Positions 59,073 through 64,000 of a DNA stretch of 64,000 bases are shown here, one piece after another (the stretch's first letter is position 1; every line of letters begins with the position of its first letter). Source of the stretch: Silene latifolia (Eukaryota; Streptophyta; Magnoliopsida; Caryophyllales; Caryophyllaceae); the NCBI RefSeq assembly GCF_048544455.1, contig NC_133536.1, positions 23,190,152 through 23,254,151 on the forward strand. Direction: 5' to 3'. Position numbers and translations under genes: made by a program. Under the pieces are notes generated by a model that was given only the letters and a program-made list of their open reading frames with translations, ran no database searches and was not told the DNA's origin.

Positions 59073-59619
59073 GTTCTGGCTGTGAAGCCGTATTTGCAAA
59101 CCGTTAATGTCGATTGATGATTTTAATGATTGATTAAATTATGTACTCGGATAAAAGTGATTAACATGTTATTTAACATATGAATTGGTCATAAAAGTGA
59201 TAAAACATGGATGAGACAGAATTAAACGAATTAATTACAAGATGAAATAATTACAGAAGTGAAAAATATTAATGAGTCCTCTATTGAAATCAATAAACTA
59301 GGTTAGATATGACGGATTAATGACGAATATACAATGAACATGTGAATAAACAGATGAAAACTATATCAAAGACGAATTCCAGAAACTCAATATGAACGAA
59401 TTGAATCTCTACAACCCGGAATTGAATTTAATGACGAAAACCCGCAAATATGAGATTATTAGGGATTTAAGTCGGATTTGTGATGATTAAACATGTGAAT
59501 GAATGCTATTACAACATATATGGAATTATTAAACTATTGTACCGAAGGATTGAAGAAAACAAGTGAAACAAACAATCAAAGACGAATTACAGAGGACGAA
59601 GGAAGAAGAAAAGAAACAG

Positions 59620-59695
59620 GAACTGCGGCAGCCTCACGAAGAGGCGCAGCAGGAACTGCGCTCCTTCAAGAGGCGCAGCGATTCTTTGCGTCTTT
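59620..59695. repeat. GCGCAGCA/TGCGTC hairpin cluster 2
   Basis: Worn units including GAGGCGCAGCAGGAACTGCG and GAGGCGCAGCGATTCTTTGC. Confidence 0.7.
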
Positions 59696-60251
59696 TCTCG
59701 ACCGTCGATCTTAAAATCCGTAAAAAGAGGTTTTAAAGACGGTTTTAGAAATCGGTTTTAATGAGGTATTTCCGACGTAAATCTTACAATGATGATACGA
59801 TAAATAAAATACAATAAATAAATAAGGATTATACAACCTCAGACTTACATGTTGACGAAACGAGAAGAACTAAGATATCGATTAGTGATGCTCGACGCGA
59901 ATGCAAAGAGAGTGCCCTCGTAAGAGGAAAACGATTAAAACAAATTGATTAATTAGATTAATTATTGTGTAGTTGGTCAAATTGGTCGGTCATGCAACGG
60001 AGAGGCTGGTACCCGGAAGGATCCGAGCTTACGTGGTCGAAAGTTCAAGCACGTAGGCGCCAATAAGTAAGAACAAAGTCTAGAATGCAAAGGGAGAAGA
60101 GAAGGGCGGACACTCGCGTGAGAAATATGAGGAGCGAAGGCTCCTATTTATACTAATCACGTGAAGGATTTAGGGTTTCGGAGACTCTTTGGGAAGTGAA
60201 TCTCGGAAAGATATGAAAAAGATACGTGAAACAAGCAGAAAAGGGCCTGGG

Positions 60252-60310
60252 AAGAGGCGCAGCAGCCACTGCGTCTCTTGGAAGAGGCGCAGCACCTGCT
60301 GCGTCTATTC
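60252..60310. repeat. GCGCAGCA/TGCGTC hairpin cluster 3
   Basis: Two units about 35 bases apart, GAGGCGCAGCAGCCACTGCG and GAGGCGCAGCACCTGCTGCG, each followed by TCT. Confidence 0.85.
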
Positions 60311-61706
60311 CCGTGGAGGTTTCCTCCTGCCAAGAAAGATTTCCGCATTTGAGTTATGGTAGGACGGAAATAATTCGATCTTCCTTAATATCTTATATGA
60401 ATATTACGGGATATTATTTGCCAAAAGATAAAATTTGTGAAATATGGAATAGAAATATCCGGAACATTCCAGAACATTCCGACTCGGGATTTAACAGTTA
60501 TCAGAAAATGGAGACGGTTTTTGACCCGGACTCCGAATGTACTCTAATTACTGTCAAAACGACCGCATCGGGACGTAGATGACAACTAAGAGGTCGACAT
60601 TAATATTTGAGCAATCACTTGACGATAATCTTACGAACTGTCACAAATCGTTCTGCGTATCAAACATGCGGCCCAATCATCATCGGGTGGTTTGCGGGAG
60701 GTGCAGAAATGAGGTATCTCTGAGCCCCCACTTTGACCGAGGCTTGGACAAGGCGAAAGTCAAAGTATAGCCATCAGGTCAATCGAAGATTACAACCTGA
60801 CGACTATGGCGACGCAAGGCGGCTCAAGGGGTCTGAGCCAAGGACCTGTCGTCGGGAACATTTTAGAGTCTGTCGACTATCGGGGAGGGTCGTTTAAAGT
60901 CCATTAGACTACGTAATGAGGCTCGCCAGCCATAAGAAGAGACCATACCTGAGACTTCTTCTCGAGATGCTTCCGGAGTTGCGTAGGAGCTAAGGGTAAG
61001 CGTGGGAGCTAAGGGTAAGACCTAAAGGATATATAAGGATTTGTGCTAGGGTGTGGGGCCCTAAAGGAAAGCATCGACGGGAGTGAGGCCAAAAGTAAGT
61101 TCAACTTAAGGGGTAACTAAGTTTGGGTACCTAAAGGTTTATGAACCTAAAAGGAACTGGGATCCTATAGTTAAAAAAAATCCTAATTTCGGGTTTACGA
61201 ACCTAAGAAAGAAGGCTTTGGGTTTGGGAACTTCTGGGGAACGACACCCTGGTCGAACTCCGCGGGGAAACAAGGAATATTGAAAGCAGCAGGACGTCGG
61301 TAGAAACTGCTGGGGAATCTGCTTGCGTCGGTCTCAAGCGAACTCTTGCTGGGGAATATATTGACGACTAGGAACATCTTGATCGTCATGGAAGAAATCT
61401 TGAGTGAGCAAAGATCGCAAAATACTACTGCTACCGGATATAAGGATTTGAGCAATATCTTTGCAAAATATCTTTGCTACTGGGATATAAGGATTGACCA
61501 ATTTTGCAAAATACTGCTGCGCTGGGGAAAATGAATAATATGCAACAGTCCGCTGCTGGCTGGTGAAATGCGGGTCGAAACGAAAGAAAATCGTCGAAAC
61601 GGACCAAAAGAATATAACAGCGTCGAGGAAGAGGCGCACCAAAGATGGGCCCACAAATAACGAATTCATAACGAATTTTTGAAAATCCGTATGGAGGGAA
61701 CCCAAG

Positions 61707-61768
61707 GAAGAGGCGCAGCAAGAGCTGCGTCTCTTGGAAGAGGCGCAGCGCCTGCTGCGTCTATTCCC
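61707..61768. repeat. GCGCAGCA/TGCGTC hairpin cluster 4
   Basis: Same two-unit arrangement as cluster 3, with GAAGAGGCGCAGC preceding both, located just upstream of the spliced gene. Confidence 0.85.
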
Positions 61769-61903
61769 CAAGTTGGCTATTTCTGCGTAAAAACGCGAAA
61801 ATCAGAGGGATTGTGTTCATTATTTCGAAACACAATTCTTGCACTTTCTCTCTCAAATCTTCACCATTTCCATCGAGGTTTGATTCAAAAGCTTGCTTTA
61901 AAC

Positions 61904-64000
61904 ATGACTAATCGAGGTATGTATCCCAATCTTGCATTAATCATCTATTTTCGTTGAATTTTGAGCCTCGAACTTTAGGGTTTTCGACCCTTTTGATCGA
62001 AAATTTGGGGCTTTTCCCCCAAATGGATTTGCCATGCCAAATTGATGTTAGAAATGGATAGTAGGCAATGGTAGGAACATAACCATGTGTTTGTTTCGAA
62101 TTTTTGTCGAGTTTTGAGCCTTTGAGTGAAATTTGAGACGGTTTTACAGCTAAACCGTAAATTGCTTCGAAAATAGCCTTAGGATTGCCCATTTGCGATG
62201 AAATTTGATATTCGGGATCCTTGAATGATAGGTAAACTTTCTACCATCTCGGAATTTTGGTTTGTAACAATTTTTTCAGGACACCTTTTTGGGGCATAAT
62301 CGTCGTTATAGCGAAATGCTGCCGAATTTTCGACTCGAACCTGGAACTAGGCTTCGACTTGGACTTGACCTGACCCAATTTATCACATGAGTGACTGGGT
62401 TGGTGGGAAAATGGCCAAAGATGGCAAGGAAAGAGCGATTTCAGGGCCTTGAAGGCTCGAAAGCTCCTTAACAAAGGCTTGTCGTCATGTGACGCGACCT
62501 GAATTTACTTTAACGTTGCAGGTGATGAGGCTTCTACTTCTGGGAGGACTCCCATGGAGATAGACGCCACTACTGTTGATGAGGCTTTAGAGCAGGCCTT
62601 CACCGCTGCGGTGATGGCTGCTGAGTTTCACGAGGAGGAGGCCGTCGAGGAGGAGGAGATCCCGAGACGAGCCAACGTCGGGCGAGGAGATCGTCAGCTG
62701 AGGGGAGCTCCTGCGTGGGCTGAGACCTGGGAGAGTAGGCACCTCGTGTGGGCTGCAGAGGGTCACCTGTCCTATAGGACAGTGAAGAGCTTGGTAAATA
62801 GGAATTCACTAACTCATTACCCATCCTCTTTCATTCTTTTTGTCCAAATTTCTTTCAAATTTCAGTCAAAACTAAAGATAGCTTTATTTCAAATCATAAT
62901 AGGAGGCCGGGAACATCAGGTCGTTCTCGGGTTACACGACAGCGATGGAGTACTACGAGCAGCTGTCGGAGGAGGAGAGGGCCATGATCGAGCGTGGAGC
63001 GTTCGGTCCTCTGGTTCAGGTTTGGAGGGATATTGTGAAGAGGAAGTTGCGGGCTAACCTTAGCCTGGTCCGCGCTTTCTTGGACCGATTCTGGGATACG
63101 ACTTCCACGTTTCACCTGCCTTTTGGTGAGGTGGGAGTCACTTTGGAGGATTACGGCATGATTTCGTCCGCGTGTGGGAACCGAGGAGATGGTGTGGCCG
63201 GAGACCGCCATGAGGGCGGACTCGGCCGAGGCGAGAGATTGATCGGGTGGAACTTGTCGCCGAAGGTCTGTTGCGATCCGGGTTTGGTACCCGACTTACG
63301 TCCGAGACTACTTTGCGGGAAGACCCCGGCGCTGGTGACGATCGACGGGAGGAGGGAGACGACTCCTCCTCCCCGTCATGTACCGAGCAGAGGGCCTGGC
63401 TCGTGGCTTTGGTGGTTCCCGTCTTCGATTTACCTCGAGACAAGGGTGAGAGGTCATCGACGAAGCTTCTTCCCTTTCTTTCGACCCGAGTTCCCTAGGG
63501 CGCCGGGACCGGGTCATCACTGGTTTTGCGGTCCTCATCCGCTCTATGAGGGCCATGGTTCGTCCAGAGCTGATGGAGAAGGGGACTTCTCCAGGTGCTG
63601 TCGGACCTGGACTGCTGTTGGAGGTATGAACCTTTCTTTAGACCAAAGTAAATTCCTTTCTTTATCAAATCGCGAAAGATCGTCATTGATTATTCTGCTT
63701 TACAGGCGTGGGTGTACTCTTACTTCCCGAGTCTCGCGCCCAAGAGGACGGAGCCGCTGGAGAGGGCCTATCCTGTGGTGAGGGATTGGGTGATGTGTCG
63801 GACGAAGAGCAAGCGTTCTTCTCACAACGTCTACCGGCGGGACGTGAACGCCCTTCAGCTGAGCAACGTGAGTATCTCATTTGTATTCATTTATACTTCT
63901 TATCCTTTGCCTTTACTTGACCATAGGAATTATCTTTGCCTTATCTTGTCGCAGTGGGTGCCCAGGCCTTGGGCGGAGTACGCTGGAGCGCCTCCTTTTG
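61904..64000 (+). pseudogene. Plant mobile domain (PMD) gene, spliced, partial at window end
   Basis: Proposed exons 61904-61916, 62522-62793, 62903-63623, 63706-63867 and 63955 to beyond the window, all with GT-AG junctions that fit in frame at both ends, except inside exon 3. Exon 1/2 give MTNRGDEASTSGRTPMEID and an acidic stretch FHEEEAVEEEEIPRR. Exon 3 carries the PMD core: IERGAFGPLVQVWRDIVKRK, LVRAFLDRFWDTTSTFHLPF and GEVGVTLEDYGMIS. Exon 4 adds AWVYSYFPSLAPKRTEPLER, and exon 5 starts WVPRPWAEYAG. This order matches the aminotransferase-like PMD family, which includes host MAIN/MAIL1 genes and many copies carried by retroelements or MULEs. Exon 3 has an extra G near 63176, a TGA soon after and further shifts, so it is probably decayed. 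The repeat-rich surroundings favour a transposon-carried copy. Confidence 0.75.

Larger units (their letters stand above)
58301..61850 (+). repeat. Repeat-rich leader-like region upstream of the mobile domain gene
   Basis: Begins GTGAGAAACGAAACAAGCG followed by GGAGTCGCCACC, a phrase I associate with leaders of large plant retroelements. It contains four clusters of the GCGCAGCA...TGCGTC motif, a duplicated GGAGCTAAGGGTAAG (60988-61018) and a tandem of about 60 bp (CTACTGGGATATAAGGATT-like, 61420-61495). No frame has family features. It probably belongs to the same mobile unit as the gene starting at 61904, but I cannot define its left terminus. Confidence 0.4.

Noticed and set aside
58317..61900. 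Calling this stretch an LTR of a new element
   Set aside because: A TG start at 58317 is possible, but no second copy, CA end with primer site, or target duplication is in the window.
62600..63880. Minus-strand frames opposite the PMD exons
   Set aside because: Arg/Pro/Ser-rich shadows of a GC-rich coding region.

Overview
This is a repeat-dominated stretch of a flowering-plant nuclear genome. The evidence is a spliced bHLH gene with GT-AG introns, plant-type LTR retrotransposons with initiator-Met primer sites, plant L1-type LINEs whose ORF1 looks like DUF4283 plus CCHC, Stowaway-type MITEs, and a spliced plant mobile domain gene. A Retand-like element hints weakly at Caryophyllales, but species cannot be fixed from this window.

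Layout. 1-1731: end of a hAT element inside a solo LTR. 1766-3489: a solo LTR with 5-bp duplications (GAATA), itself hit by a Stowaway MITE and a hAT element. 3490-8990: the only clear conventional host gene, a four-exon subgroup IVa-type bHLH factor (5194-6930), with MITEs on both sides. 8990-12440: AT-rich sequence, a 5'-truncated LINE with a 16-bp duplication, and a small hAT MITE.

12440-49690 is a nested stack. One old minus-strand LINE is split into four pieces by three LTR elements that share terminal and leader sequences. E1 (13351-23089) is a chromovirus with gag-pol, and a solo LTR is nested in its RNase H. E2 (23961-41724) carries one non-gag-pol ORF, split by a plus-strand Tat/Retand-like element E3 (28007-37955). 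E4 (42159-49541) has no coding capacity. Every insertion has a matching or near-matching 5-bp duplication. E1, E2 and E4 point the same way as the LINE.

49690-55877 is an unclassified retroelement-like region, interrupted by an almost intact LINE (50101-54924, 18-bp duplication). 55878-58300 is a second Tat-lineage element (E5: LTR, primer site and gag only). 58300-64000 is a leader-like region with four clusters of a GCGCAGCA...TGCGTC motif, then a spliced but frame-broken plant mobile domain gene running off the window.

The most unusual signal is the 12-bp palindrome ACTCGATCGAGT. It occurs in eleven clusters in the E1/E2/E4-type LTRs and interiors, mostly with alternating start spacing of 21 and 19 bp. 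Other notable points are the non-autonomous E2 and E4, which may depend on E1-like machinery, and the spliced antisense gene in E3.
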